Assembly: GCA_029891385.1 (NCBI GenBank) | Contig: CM057228.1 | Coordinates: 84,618,964 to 84,682,963, forward strand | DNA: 64,000 nt | Reading direction: 5' to 3' | Source of the DNA: Erythroxylum novogranatense | Taxonomy: Eukaryota; Streptophyta; Magnoliopsida; Malpighiales; Erythroxylaceae | Shown: in pieces, positions 33,527 through 44,198 of the stretch | How positions within the stretch are numbered: position 1 is the first letter of the stretch | How the letters are laid out: each line of letters starts with the position of its first letter | The notes under the pieces: generated by a model | Seen by the model: only the letters and a program-made list of their open reading frames with translations | The model's database searches: none | What the model was told of the DNA's origin: nothing | Program-made: the position numbers and the translations under genes

Positions 33527-34469
33527 TGAAGTGAATCACAAGTTAATACAACACTTAGAAAACAATAATAGAATGCACGAGAAGGGGGGTTGAATTGTGT
33601 ATTCCCCTCTTTATAAGTCTTTTCGAATTACTTGTTAGGAATAAAAATCTTTCTGAAATTTTATTTATTAGATTGATCAAACTTCTTAATACTATGAATA
33701 TGAGCGATAAGTAATGAAAAAATTTGAAACTAAAAACGAGATAGAGAGTAAGAGTGGTAGACACGCGAATTTATCCTGGTTCACCCCAAACCATGGGCTA
33801 CGTCCAGTCCTCAGAGTTTCTTATGAGATTTCACTATCTCTTCAATCGTTACAAGTATTCTTTCACGAGCCTCTTGGTCTCTACAACCATATTCTTTCAC
33901 ACTTAGCCTCTGCGGGCTATCTGTACACCTTTTCTTTTCAGAAAATATTTGAACACTTTATTCTGAAGATAGCACTTTCACTAGTTTGCACTTAATCGCT
34001 TTTCACTTTGTGTAATTTTCTAAGATCGTGACTTTTGGTTTCGACTTGACTTGAATTTATAGCCTTCGTCTCTAGCGCTTCTTGATTCTTGAATCTTGAA
34101 TCTTTAATCTTTAAAAAGCAGTTAATCAGTTGAGTTCTGTAACTAATTCGAACTGACTCTTGCGTCTATTTCTTTACTACGTCTGCATCTGCTTCACATT
34201 TGCGTCTGCTTTGCATTTGCGTCTGTGTCTGCTTTGCTTTTGCGTCTGCGTCTGTTTTGCCTTTGCGTCTGCGTCTGCTTTGCCTTTGCATCTGCGTCCG
34301 CTTTGCATTTGCGTCTGCGTCTGCTTTGCATTTGCGTCTGCGTCTGCTTTGCATTTCCGTCTGCGTCTGCTTTGTATTTGCGTCTGCGTCTTCTTTGTTT
34401 TTCTTGTATATGAACTCTCTTTGTTTGTTATACATCAAAATCATTTTATGTAAAGTCATTTTGACAACA
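33527..34469 (-). repeat. Element B 3' LTR
   Basis: 943 bp, pair of 41916-42874. It includes a 23-bp minisatellite (34200-34395). The Cys/Phe/Ala-rich open stretches across it (for example 34160-34532) are translations of that repeat in three frames. Confidence 0.88.
34200..34395. repeat. 23-bp minisatellite in element B LTR
   Basis: About eight units of the type CATTTGCGTCTGCGTCTGC-TTTG, with some shorter units. The other LTR has a related array at about 42570-42800 with different unit order. Confidence 0.85.
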
Positions 34470-34481
34470 ATCTCCCCTTTT
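34470..34481 (-). other. Polypurine tract of element B
   Basis: On the minus strand AAAAGGGGAGAT directly precedes the TGTTGTCAAAATG LTR start. Confidence 0.85.
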
Positions 34482-34792
34482 GAATATAACAAATTACATA
34501 TAAGAAAAGAAAGCGAACAAAGTAAATTCTGATTTTGCAAAGTAGAAAAAAACTTATCTTTTCTTTTCTTAAATACATTGTGGTGACACCTTCTTTTTGA
34601 ACATCCTCTCCTTTTACATTGATTATCTTCTTTTCTGCTCTCCCCTATTTGTTATAATAAAAATGATTAACGATTACGGTTCTTGGCGATTCGATATCAT
34701 CTTTCTCGGATCATTCACCGTCTCCTTCATATCGTTGAGTTCACCTCGTAATCGCTAACTTCATCGGTGGATCAGCAAGCGAAGAGGCTTGA

Positions 34793-36989
34793 TCAACTTC
34801 TGGCGATGGAGGCGAAAGGAATTGAAGTAGTGTAAGCATCGAGAGGATGGGATGTAGTCTTCATTGATCTGAAAGGTAGGTGGGCGAATGAGCGTTTAAC
34901 TTCGGGAAGATCTAAATCAAAGGAGCGGCGGCATCGACAAGAATCGTCCTTGCGATGGTAGGGCTTGTGCTTGATAGGCGATGTATTAGACAAAGGGCTA
35001 TCTGAAGAAGCTGTCTGAACGAGGAACTCGATAAATGTTCTGTTCTTATTCTTCCCTCTTGTACAGTCTTCCTCACTATTAGTATGGCTGCAGCTCGCTT
35101 TATCTGACTTCTGTGCAGGGGTGCATACTTCATCAATTTTTCGCACCTCTTCTGCAATTTGATCTGCGGACAGATCATCACTAGCATCATCTTCAGGATA
35201 TAATTTTGATTTCCCCCTGGTAAAATCTTTTGGGAATCTTGGCTGTATATCTGGTGCAACCATTATCTCTGTATTTTTGGTGATTGGGAAAATAGTACAT
35301 GGATGGCAGGGACGTTTTGTAGGATATGGCATAGTAGCAGCAAATCCCAAAGTATCATAGAAGATCTTTTCGTCTTCTTTGAGTAACTCCGTGTGTTATG
35401 ATTAATCACCATAGGTTGTACCACACTACTATCTTCTTCCTTTGGTTGAACACCGATTGCAATAGCGGTCTTACGTCTAGTAACTACTTCCACCATTTTG
35501 ATCTTCAACTTCTGTTTCCTCAAAAACTTGTGGTAGTTGTATACCATTAGACACGGTTTATCATCCTTGAATCGACATTGTTGTTGCTTCTTGATGTGCT
35601 TCATTAGGAGTCATCTGAGCAAGACTTTCATCTCTGACTCCTCTGTTGAGCAACAGTGTTTCTGAACCGTGCTTTCTTTAGTTGGTTCTTCTTCTTGTTG
35701 AACAATAGGGGTATCTGATCAGAAGCTGCTCGACCATTTCTACTTGAGCAGTATTAATAATTTCTTTCTGTTGACTAACGTCCTCAGCAGTTGAAATGAT
35801 CTTCTTTCGACTAACCTTTTTAGTCTTTTTCTCTGCTTCAGTTAGTTTTACTGATTTCTTTGTTGGAGATTTTCTTTTCTTAGATGTTGCTTTTCTCTTC
35901 CTCTCGGTCTCTTTGGATTTTACGGCGTATCTTCTTCGAATAGAGACTAAGGATCTTGTGGCTCTGGGTGCACAAGATTTAGAAGTTTCTTCTCGACTCT
36001 GTTCTCTGGCAATCTTTTCTTCTGTTGCCTCGAGTCCTAATTCTTGGTGATCTGTTTGCTTTCTTCTGACTTCATTCAAAAACTTTCTCCTTGTCTCTTT
36101 GGTGCACTTTGTTTTGTCCTCTCGAGATTGGCTTTCTTTGAAAGAGGACTCGCCATTTTATGAGAGGTCTACCTAGCACTCTCCTTAGTTCAACGATGGG
36201 TGATTTGATACTTTTGAGGGCGAGAACTTGAGATAGGAGTCTTCTTCAATACGCTCCCCTCGGTTCTTGACTTCCTTGAAGAGTCGGCTTAGTCTTTGTC
36301 TACTGTGTTCGGACCCATTCGCCGTATCGTGTGTGCATCGATCTTGCTCTTCACAGGAGCAGTTTATCGATCTGAGTAGTGCGAGCGAATACCGGATTCA
36401 TAAAATCCTCGTCAAAATCATGCCATAAGGATAACTGGTAGTTTCCTTTAACCCCTTAACCATATAGTGAAAGATTAAGAAGGGTAAATCTATGGGGCTT
36501 CGATTCAGTAGGTAGAACAGACATTGTTCATCTAGAGTGGTCACTAAATGTCTTGAGTCGACTCTGGGTAGAATGCAATTAAACAAAATTGCGTGAAGCA
36601 CCCTAGCCTTCGGAATCAAATTTGATGTCTTCCTCTCCCTTGAGTTATTTGTGCCATATAGTTGCCTCTTGATATCTTCTTCTTTCATTCCATTGAGGTC
36701 ATCCATCCGCCTTGGTAGACAATTTCTCACCAAGCGATGGACGGTCGGTCACCTTCCTTATCAAATCCTTTGTGACAAGAACAGATATTCTCTCTACAGA
36801 GGATACAATGGTGTTATCTATCAGACGAGCGTTCTTCCAGAACTCATATACTTCATTCGTATAGACTGGTTCTTGTATCTGAAAGAAGTTCTTCCAACCA
36901 TCTCTTATGATTTCTGGCTCTACATCCATGCCGTCTCTTCTTAGTGACTCAAAGTCCACAAGTCTTCCATAAATCATGGCTGCTTCCAT
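34793..36989 (-). pseudogene. Extra ORF downstream of pol in element B
   Basis: Minus-strand reading starts at the ATG 36989 (MEAAMIYGRLVDF). The first ~180 residues span two overlapping frames (36989-36699 and 36733-36398). The block RDGWKNFFQIQEPVYTNEV followed by YEFWKNARL and VTDRPSL resembles the 'putative plant transposon protein' domain. Next comes a Lys-rich segment (36079-35678, with KKRKSPTKKSVKL) that looks nuclear or nucleic-acid binding. Two further frames run to 34793. SIRE-type elements carry an extra, sometimes called env-like, ORF here. I saw no convincing membrane segment, and the function is unknown. There are at least four frame breaks. Confidence 0.6.
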
Positions 36990-37319
36990 TGTATAGAGTG
37001 AAAAATATCTTCTGGAGAACTTTTTGAGCGAAATGTTTTTAAGAGAATTGGTAAGCGAGAAAAGAATAAATGGGAGATGATGAAAAGATGCTATAATTTC
37101 ATCTTCAGTCTACATATAGGGTTATGGTCCGGTGGGTTCTATAATCATTAAGAACCTCGAGATTATCATATTTTTCCCTCCAAAAATCTTTTTTGTGAGA
37201 GAAGTTACCAACTATAACTCAATGTAACTAACGTCGTTAGTTTCCACGTTACTTTAGCCTGACTGCTCATTTAACATCACCATGTTAAGATTCGTCTTAT
37301 CTTTGAAACCGTTCTTCAC

Positions 37320-37842
37320 TTAGTGGTTTAGTGAAGATGTCGCCTTGAAGTTACATTTCAACAAAGCGTAGAAGCACCACTTTCCTCTGAACATAATCTC
37401 TCGTGAAATGATGTCGACTTCTATATGCTTCACTCTGGAATCTGAATTGGATTCTTTGATAGATTTATTGCCACGGTGTTGTCGCAATAAATTAGAATCT
37501 CCTCTCTTTAAGCTGAATAGTCTTGGTGATACTTGATCCACAGCGTCGTGGCGTGACTTCGGCGGACATATATTACCTTGGCGGTTGATAGAGCAATTGA
37601 GCTTTGTCTCTTGCTTGACGAGGAGACTAGATTTCCTCGATAAAATGACATCCTCCACTTGTTCTTTTCTTTCGATTACATCTCGGCATAGTCCGCATCG
37701 CAATATCAATTAACCTGAAATCTTTACCTTTCTCAAACATTAAGCAAAGATTAGTAGTACCTGCGAGATATCTCAAAATTCTTTTAATAGCAATAAAATG
37801 AGACTCTCTAGGATCGGCTTGAAATCTTGCACACAAGCACAC
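37320..37842 (-). pseudogene. RNase H domain of element B
   Basis: Minus strand 37842-37627 reads QADPRESHFIAIKRILRYL and AGTTNLCLMF, the link before copia RNase H. The domain continues in other frames to about 37320. Frameshifts are numerous (near 37700 and 37620). It is decayed. Confidence 0.75.
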
Positions 37843-37889
37843 CTGAGCAGAATATCAGGTCTACTTGCATGAAGATACGAGAAAGTAGA

Positions 37890-38650
37890 TCATCCTCTAT
37901 ATAGGGTTTGATCCACCTTCTTACCAAGTTCGTCTTTCGACAAAAGATTTGAAGGATGCATCGGAGTTGCCATAGGCTTCACATTATTCATATCAAACTT
38001 ATTCAATAACTCTTTCACATACTTTTGTTGATGAATGAAGATCTTCTCTTGATGCGCTAACAACCCAAGAAAGAACTTTAAGTCGCCCATCATACTCATT
38101 TCAAATTCTTTCTTCATTAAGTCATCAAACTTTAAACACAACTCTTTTGAAGTAGCACCAAAATGATATCATCAACATAGATCATACTAAGATAAAATCA
38201 TTCGAAAACTCTTTCTAAAAGCGTCTTATCAACTTGACTTCTACTGAAACCATTCTCTATTAGGAAGGTACTCAGACGATCATACCAAGCTCTAGGAGCT
38301 TGCTTGAGACCATATAAGGCTTTGTGAAGTCTATAGACATAGTCGGTTTTAACATCTTCAAAGCCGGTGGTTGTTTCACATACACCTCTTCATCTATAAA
38401 ACCATTCGAAATGCACTCTTAACATCCATCTGAAACAACTTTATATCATGACAGATCGCATATGCTAACAAAATCCTTATAGCTTCAAGTCTCGCCACTT
38501 GAGCATATGTTTCATTGTAGTCTATTCCTTCTTGCTGATTATAGCCTTGTGCTACTAATCTAGCCTTATTATGACTCACTCTTCTGATTAGTCTAACTTA
38601 TTCTTGAAAACCCATCGGTTCCAATAATGGATTTCTTAAAGATTTTGGGA
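37890..38650 (-). pseudogene. Reverse transcriptase domain of element B
   Basis: Minus strand 38579-38394 gives KARLVAQGYNQQEGIDY and FQMDVKSAF. Near 38195-38160 the catalytic block YVDDI is readable. 38141-37890 gives MMGDLKFFLGLLAHQ and KYVKELLNKFDM. This is a typical Ty1/copia RT, split over at least three frames. The Asp-Asp pair is present. Confidence 0.82.
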
Positions 38651-39199
38651 CTAAGGACGGGCGTTATTTATAGTAAATTGATTCAGCTCCTCTTGTATGG
38701 CTAACACCCAAGCTTCGTCTTGAAGAGCTTCCTCGACCTTCTTAGGCTCTACTTGGAGATAAAGGCTACATTAGCTTCTCTTACGAATGGACCTTGTCTA
38801 ACTCCTTACGAGGTGTCACAGATAACTAGATCTTCGGATGAGAACTTTTATATCTCAATTTCGTCTTAGTTCTATAGTTTCTGGAATATCTTCAATCTTG
38901 TTCTCATGAGTGTCGACGAGGGAGTTTACGAGGTATCATCTAAGTTCTTTGAAGTACCTTCATTCTCACGTCATCTTCCTTATGGGGTTGAAATTATCAT
39001 CAAACTTGACATGGATCGTCTCTTGACGATCTTTGAAGTCAAGTTGTAAACTTCGAAACACTTTAGACGATAATGAGTAGCCTAGGAAGATTCCTGGATA
39101 GGTCTTCGAATCGAATTTATCCAACAGCTCTTTCGTATTCAGAATGGAACATTTGCACCTAAATGGATGAAAGTAAGATATGCTTGGTCTTCTTCCATT

Positions 39200-39760
39200 T
39201 CATAACTCGTAAGGAGTCTTCTTTAACATAGGTCGCAACATGATCCTATTCTGAATATAGCATGCTGTATTCACAGCTTCTACCTAGAAATACTTAGGAA
39301 GATTCGTCTCACATAGCATTGTCCTTGCCATCTCTTGAATCGTCCTATTCTTTCTTTCAACAACTCCATTTTGTTGTGGAGTTCTAGGGGCTGAGAAGTT
39401 GTGGGAAATTCCATTCTCCTCACAGTATAATCTAAACTTCTCATTTTCAAATTCTCCACCATGGTCACTCCCGACATCTTGGTATGGACATTCCTTTTCA
39501 TTATGTAACTTTCGGATAAGATTCTAAAGCACTTAAAAGACTCATCTTTGTGTGATAAAAACAATATCAACAAAATCGAGTAAAGTCATCAACAATAGCG
39601 AGTCCATATTTCTTTCTGCTTAAGACTTAATGTCCTTGTAGGACCAAATAAATCCATATGTAGATTCTAAAGGTCTTGATGAGGTTACAAAACTTTTAGA
39701 AGAAAGAGGTTTTAACTTGTTTTCCTTTCAAACAATTTTCACGAAAAGTTCTTTGTCAAA
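39200..39760 (-). pseudogene. Integrase core of element B
   Basis: Minus-strand sequence from about 39480 gives DHGGEFENEKF with the second core Asp, then NFSAPRTPQQNGVVERKNR with the catalytic Glu, and ARTMLCETNLPKYF. The reading changes frame several times. Its position upstream of RT (minus direction) is the copia order. Confidence 0.8.
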
Positions 39761-40830
39761 ACTTATTTTGGCAAACCTCTTACCAAATCATGTTTTACCA
39801 ATTTTGAAATATGTTTCAAAGAGACATGACCTAGCTTTTATGCAGTTAGTCTTTCTTCTTGGAAGATAGAAAACATGAAATATTTTGTTTTGAAAATCTT
39901 CTAAATTGATTTTGTAAAGGTTGTTTCTTCTCTTGGCGAGAGAAAAGTATAGACCCATCTTTGTTTCGACTTGCAAAGATTTTGATTGAATGTAGCTGTG
40001 AAACCGAGAATCACACAATTGGTCGACGCTAATCAAGTTATGCTTTAGACCATCAACAAGCGATACATTATTTATGCATGCAAAGGAATCTTTACCTATT
40101 TTCCGATTCCAATAATTTTACCACGCTAGTTGTCTCTCAAAGTTCTTGATCCTCCTTCTTATCTTGAAGGTCTAGGAACATAGACCTTCTTCCCGTCATG
40201 TGTCATGAGCATCCTTTGTCTAAATACCAATGGTGCTTGCCGTATCTTCAAGGAAGGATATCTGCGGGAGAAACTATTTTATTTCTTGGTACCCAAATTT
40301 TCTTGGGTCCTTTATGGTTAGAAGTATGCATATGATGTGATCTATGATGCATATTATTAGAATGTTGATTAAAATGAATCATCCTATATCTTCTTTTTGA
40401 ATGATGATTTTTACGAGGATGAATCTTGTTTCTGTAAACCTAATCGATCTTATCACTCGGATGTCTACATTTTCCAAGCATCTCATTCATTTTCTTTGTA
40501 ATTTACGTGAAAGTAGCTAAATCAATGATAAATTCTTAATCCTTAGTTTAAGTTGATTAATCTCTTACGATCATCTACAATTTTCTTTTATCTTCTAATT
40601 GTTTCTTTAAACAAACATTTTCTCTCTATCACCTCGGTATGTCTAATATTTTCTACATACTTCTTCTTTAATGACTTGTCTTGTTTGAATAGCATGAGAA
40701 TCTTCTAACAATTCGAATAGGCATCATGCAAATTATCATAATCTGATTTTACCTCCTCATCACTATCTTCCTCGTCCATTAGGCAAATGTTTGCATATTA
40801 CGATGACTCGGAGCACATGTCGATTGAGAT
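39761..40830 (-). other. Decayed protease / integrase N-terminal part of element B
   Basis: By position this should hold copia protease and the integrase zinc finger. I could not follow a protein through it; short pieces only are open. There is no sign of another insertion. Confidence 0.45.
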
Positions 40831-40834
40831 GAAT

Positions 40835-41858
40835 CTAGGTCCTCCATGTTGCCATCATGCTTTTCTTGCCTTCTCTACTCTTCTTTGGTTTTTTCTTGAG
40901 AGTAGGACATTCGGACTTGTAGTGTCCAGGCTGGTTGCACTCGTAGAAAATGATAGAAGACTTCTCTGGTTTAGCTTCATCTTTCTCATTCTTTCTGAAC
41001 ATCTGGTTCCCTCTGAGCTTTTTCTTCCACATGCGTCTTATCTTTCTAGAAATGAAAAATAATTCGTCATCTTCATCACTTGACTCTGATTCGGATTGGC
41101 TGGAGTTATCATCCTTTGATTCTTCAATTTTCAACGCTTTTGATGACTTCCTCCTTCTCTGAGTCTTATGATTCTTTCGTCCGGCCTTCAGTGCTATTGA
41201 CTTATCTCGCTTGGGCTTGTCTTCAGCGTTGAGTTCTACTTCATGAATCTTTAAGGATCCAAAGAACTCATCCGGCTTTAACACGCTCAAGTCTTTGGCT
41301 TCTCAGACTTCTGATAACTTTAGGTCTCCATCTCTTAGGAAGACTTCTTAGAATCTTTCGAACATGATCTTGATTGTTGTATGTCCTTCAAGAGCTTTCA
41401 ATCCATTGACAATTGTTTGAAATCTTCCAAACATTTGATCAATAGATTCTTCATCTTCCATCTGAAAAGTTCATATTGATGCACAAGAATACTTATCTTG
41501 GATTCTTTAACTTGGCTTGTGCCTTCGTGAGCAATAGACAATGTGTCCCATCTCTTTTGCGATGTCACAACCACGCACTTTGTCATACTAGCTCTGCTTA
41601 GGGCATATGTCAAGAAAAATTTAGCCTTTGAATTTAAGCGTATTCTTGCTTTACGATCGGCCGTCCATCATTGGGTGGAATAGAATTGCCTTATTCATCT
41701 CTGGTGTGTAAGGTCCGTTCTATAACATCCCAAAGGTCAACATGAGTAGATTCGATGAATAACGCATCCTATCTTTCCAAGAGTGATAGTCTTCTCCGTT
41801 GAATCTTTGGAGGTTTAGTAGTGAGGCTCCTTGATGATGTATACATGTGACTCGCCAT
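40835..41858 (-). pseudogene. gag of element B
   Basis: The minus-strand ATG at 41858 starts MASHMYTSSRSL just after the primer site and leads into a broken copy of the FNGEDYHSWKDRM-type gag start (frameshift near 41790). 41613-41398 and 41290-40835 are further gag frames. The zinc knuckle near 40940 reads FYECNQPGHYKSECP: the first Cys of CX2CX4HX4C is Phe, so the finger is damaged. A Ser/Asp/Glu-rich segment lies before it. Confidence 0.75.
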
Positions 41859-41901
41859 TATCTTTAATCCACACTTCGCCAAAGTGATTCTTGGATACCT
41901 T

Positions 41902-41913
41902 GCTCTGATACCA
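41902..41913 (-). other. Primer binding site of element B
   Basis: On the minus strand TGGTATCAGAGC, a perfect iMet-type site, two bases after the LTR end. Confidence 0.9.
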
Positions 41914-41915
41914 AT

Positions 41916-42874
41916 TAAAGTGAATCACAAGTTAATACAACACTTAGAAAACAATAATAGAATGCACGAGAAGGGGGGTTGAATTGTGTATTCCCCTCTT
42001 TATAAGTCTTTTGAAAATTACTTGTTAGGAATAAAACTCTTTACAGAATTTTTATTTATTTCGATTGATCAAACTTCTCAATACTATGAATATGAACAGT
42101 AAGTAATGAAAAAATTTGAAACTAAAAACGAGATAGAGAGTAAGAGTGGTAGACACGCGAATTTATCCTGGTTCACCCCAAACCGTGGGCTACGTCCAGT
42201 CCTCAGAGTTTCTTCTGAGATTTCACTATCTCTTCAATCGTTACAAGTATTCTTTCACGAGCCTCTTGGTATCTACAACAGTATTCTTTCACACTTAGCC
42301 TCTGCGCAGCTATCTCATACACCTTTTCTTTTCAAAAATATTTGAACACTTTATTCTGATGAAGATAGCACTTTTCGGCTAGTTTGCACTTAATCGCTTT
42401 TCACTTTGTGTAATTTTCTAAGATCGTGACTTTTTAGGTTTTGACTTGACTTTAATTTATAGCCTTCGTCTCTAGCGCTTCTTGATTCTTGAATCTTGAA
42501 TCTTTAATCTTTAAAAAGCAGTTAATCGGTTAAGTTACGTAACTAACTTTCGAATCGACTCTTGCGTCTGTTTCTTTCTTTGCGTCTGCATCGCTTCACA
42601 TTTGCGTCTACTTTGCTTTTGCTTCTGCGTCTGCTTTGCATTTGCGTCTGTGTCTGCTTTGCTTTTGCGTCTGCGTCTGCTTTGTATTTGCGTCTGCATC
42701 TGCTTTGCATTTGCGTCTACGTCTGCTTTGCATTTGCGTATGCGTCTGCTTTACATTTGAGTCTGCGTCTGCTTTGTATTTGAGTCTGCGTCTGCTTTGT
42801 TTTTCTTGTATATGAACTCTCTTTGTTTGTTATACATCAAAATCATTTTTATGTAAAGTCATTTTGACTTAACA
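41916..42874 (-). repeat. Element B 5' LTR
   Basis: 959 bp; on the minus strand TGTTAAGTCAAAATGAC ... TGATTCACTTTA. It matches 33527-34469 apart from substitutions, small indels and minisatellite unit changes. The 23-bp array lies at about 42570-42800. Confidence 0.88.
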
Positions 42875-43256
42875 CATAGGCCCATATGAGATCATTGAGA
42901 AGATTGGGCCTTTGGCTTATAAGTTAGATTTGCCATTGGAGTTATCTAAGATTCATAATGTGTTCCATGTATCGATGCTGAGGAAGTATAGATCAGATCC
43001 TTCGCATATAGTTCAACCTTCAGAGGTTCAGTTGAGGGAGGATTTGACTTACGAGGAGCAACCAGTGGAGATCTTAGATTCAAAGGAAAAGATGTTAAGG
43101 AATACAGTGGTAAAGCTGGTTAAGGTCTTGTGGAGGAACCATTCGACGGAAGAGGCAACTTGGGAGCCTTTAGAAGCCATGAAGGAGAAGTACCCATACC
43201 TCTTCATGGACTCAGGTAAGGATTTCGAGGGCGAAATTCTTTTAGGAGGGGAGAGT
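42875..43256 (+). pseudogene. Element A integrase C-terminus and chromodomain-like tail (second copy, part 2)
   Basis: After the right target duplication CATAG (42875-42879), A resumes with the GPYEIIEKIGPLAYKL segment. It passes the C insertion point (about 43013) without interruption and runs on through LREDLTYEEQPVEIL, VKVLWRNHSTEEATWEPL and KYPYLF to the stop region near the 3' LTR. This is the only copy of A's C-terminal tail. The last bases are the polypurine tract AGGAGGGGAGAG (43244-43255). Confidence 0.88.
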
Positions 43257-44198
43257 TGTTGGGCCCCAAAAATATTTTTTTATTTATTGATTTTTTTATT
43301 TATTGATTTACTTGACTTATTCTTTATTTTTCCTTTAATTGTTTTAATTATGTGTGTGTATATATATATATATATTTATTTATTTATTTATTTTAATATA
43401 GTTGAGCCTTGGAATTAGTTAGTATGATTGGAAATTGGAAATTTTGAAGTTAAAGTGAAGGGTTAGAATTAATTGGATTAATTGGAAGTGAGCTTGGAAG
43501 TGTAGAGCCTTATGAGACAAATAAGGGCTTGTTGGATGGAATGGGCTTTGGGAAAGAATAGAATAAGTAGAAGGAGGAGAGCCCAAAAGGAAATGCAAGT
43601 GAGCTTTAAAGGAGCATAAAAACTACATAGTTTTGGGGTAGGCTTTTAAGTTGAGATATAAATGAATTAAAGGAAGAAAAGGAAGCAAGTTGTCGTAGAG
43701 CTAAAGGAAAGAAGAGAAAGCAAAATCGTGAGCTAGGAAGAAAGAAGAAGCTTTCGGCCAAAAGGAATGAGAGCCGTTGGAGGTTTGAAAGAAGAAGAAA
43801 AAGAAGAGAAACTACTTGTGAGAGGTAAGTTCTATCTTTTTTTGTGTTGGGTTCGAAAATGGGATGAAATGGAAGTTAGGGTTTGTGTAGAGATTGAAGA
43901 AAGATAGAAGAGAAGGGTAAGATATATGGATTTTGGGATTTCTAAGTTAGGGTTTTGGTTATTCTAGCATAGATGGCTTATGGGTAGGTTAGGTTTAAAG
44001 TTTATTCTTTATCTTTGCTTGATTTTTGAATGTTATGCTTTTCTTTAGAATGTATTTATTTAATAGAGTATGATTTAATTGAAGGAAATCAAGAGAACCC
44101 CACTCAGAACAAGGAGGAAGGGCAATCTTGAATTCGGATTTCGACGATAGGTGGGTAACATTTTTTATAGTTGTTGTGTAATGGGCAAATGCCCTATG
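43257..44198 (+). repeat. Element A 3' LTR, first part
   Basis: TGTTGGGCCCC ... GGGCAAATGCCCTATG, matching 5804 to about 6730. It is split by element E; 44194-44198 (CTATG) is E's left target duplication. It includes the donor-like AG|GTAAGT at 43825. Confidence 0.9.

Larger units (their letters stand above)
33527..42874 (-). mobile_element. Element B: SIRE/Maximus-like Ty1/copia retrotransposon, minus strand
   Basis: A 9.35-kb element. On the minus strand the LTRs (about 959 and 943 bp) start TGTT and end ATTCACTTYA. Between them lie an iMet primer site, gag, integrase, RT and RNase H in copia order (integrase before RT), then an extra ORF region of about 2.2 kb and a polypurine tract AAAAGGGGAGAT. 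The extra ORF after pol is what suggests SIRE/Maximus. All ORFs are broken. Flanking 5-base repeats are CATAA and CATAG. Confidence 0.88.

Noticed and set aside
34160..34540. Cys/Phe/Ala-rich or Arg/Lys-rich open frames in all frames
   Set aside because: They are translations of the 23-bp minisatellite, open in several frames on both strands.
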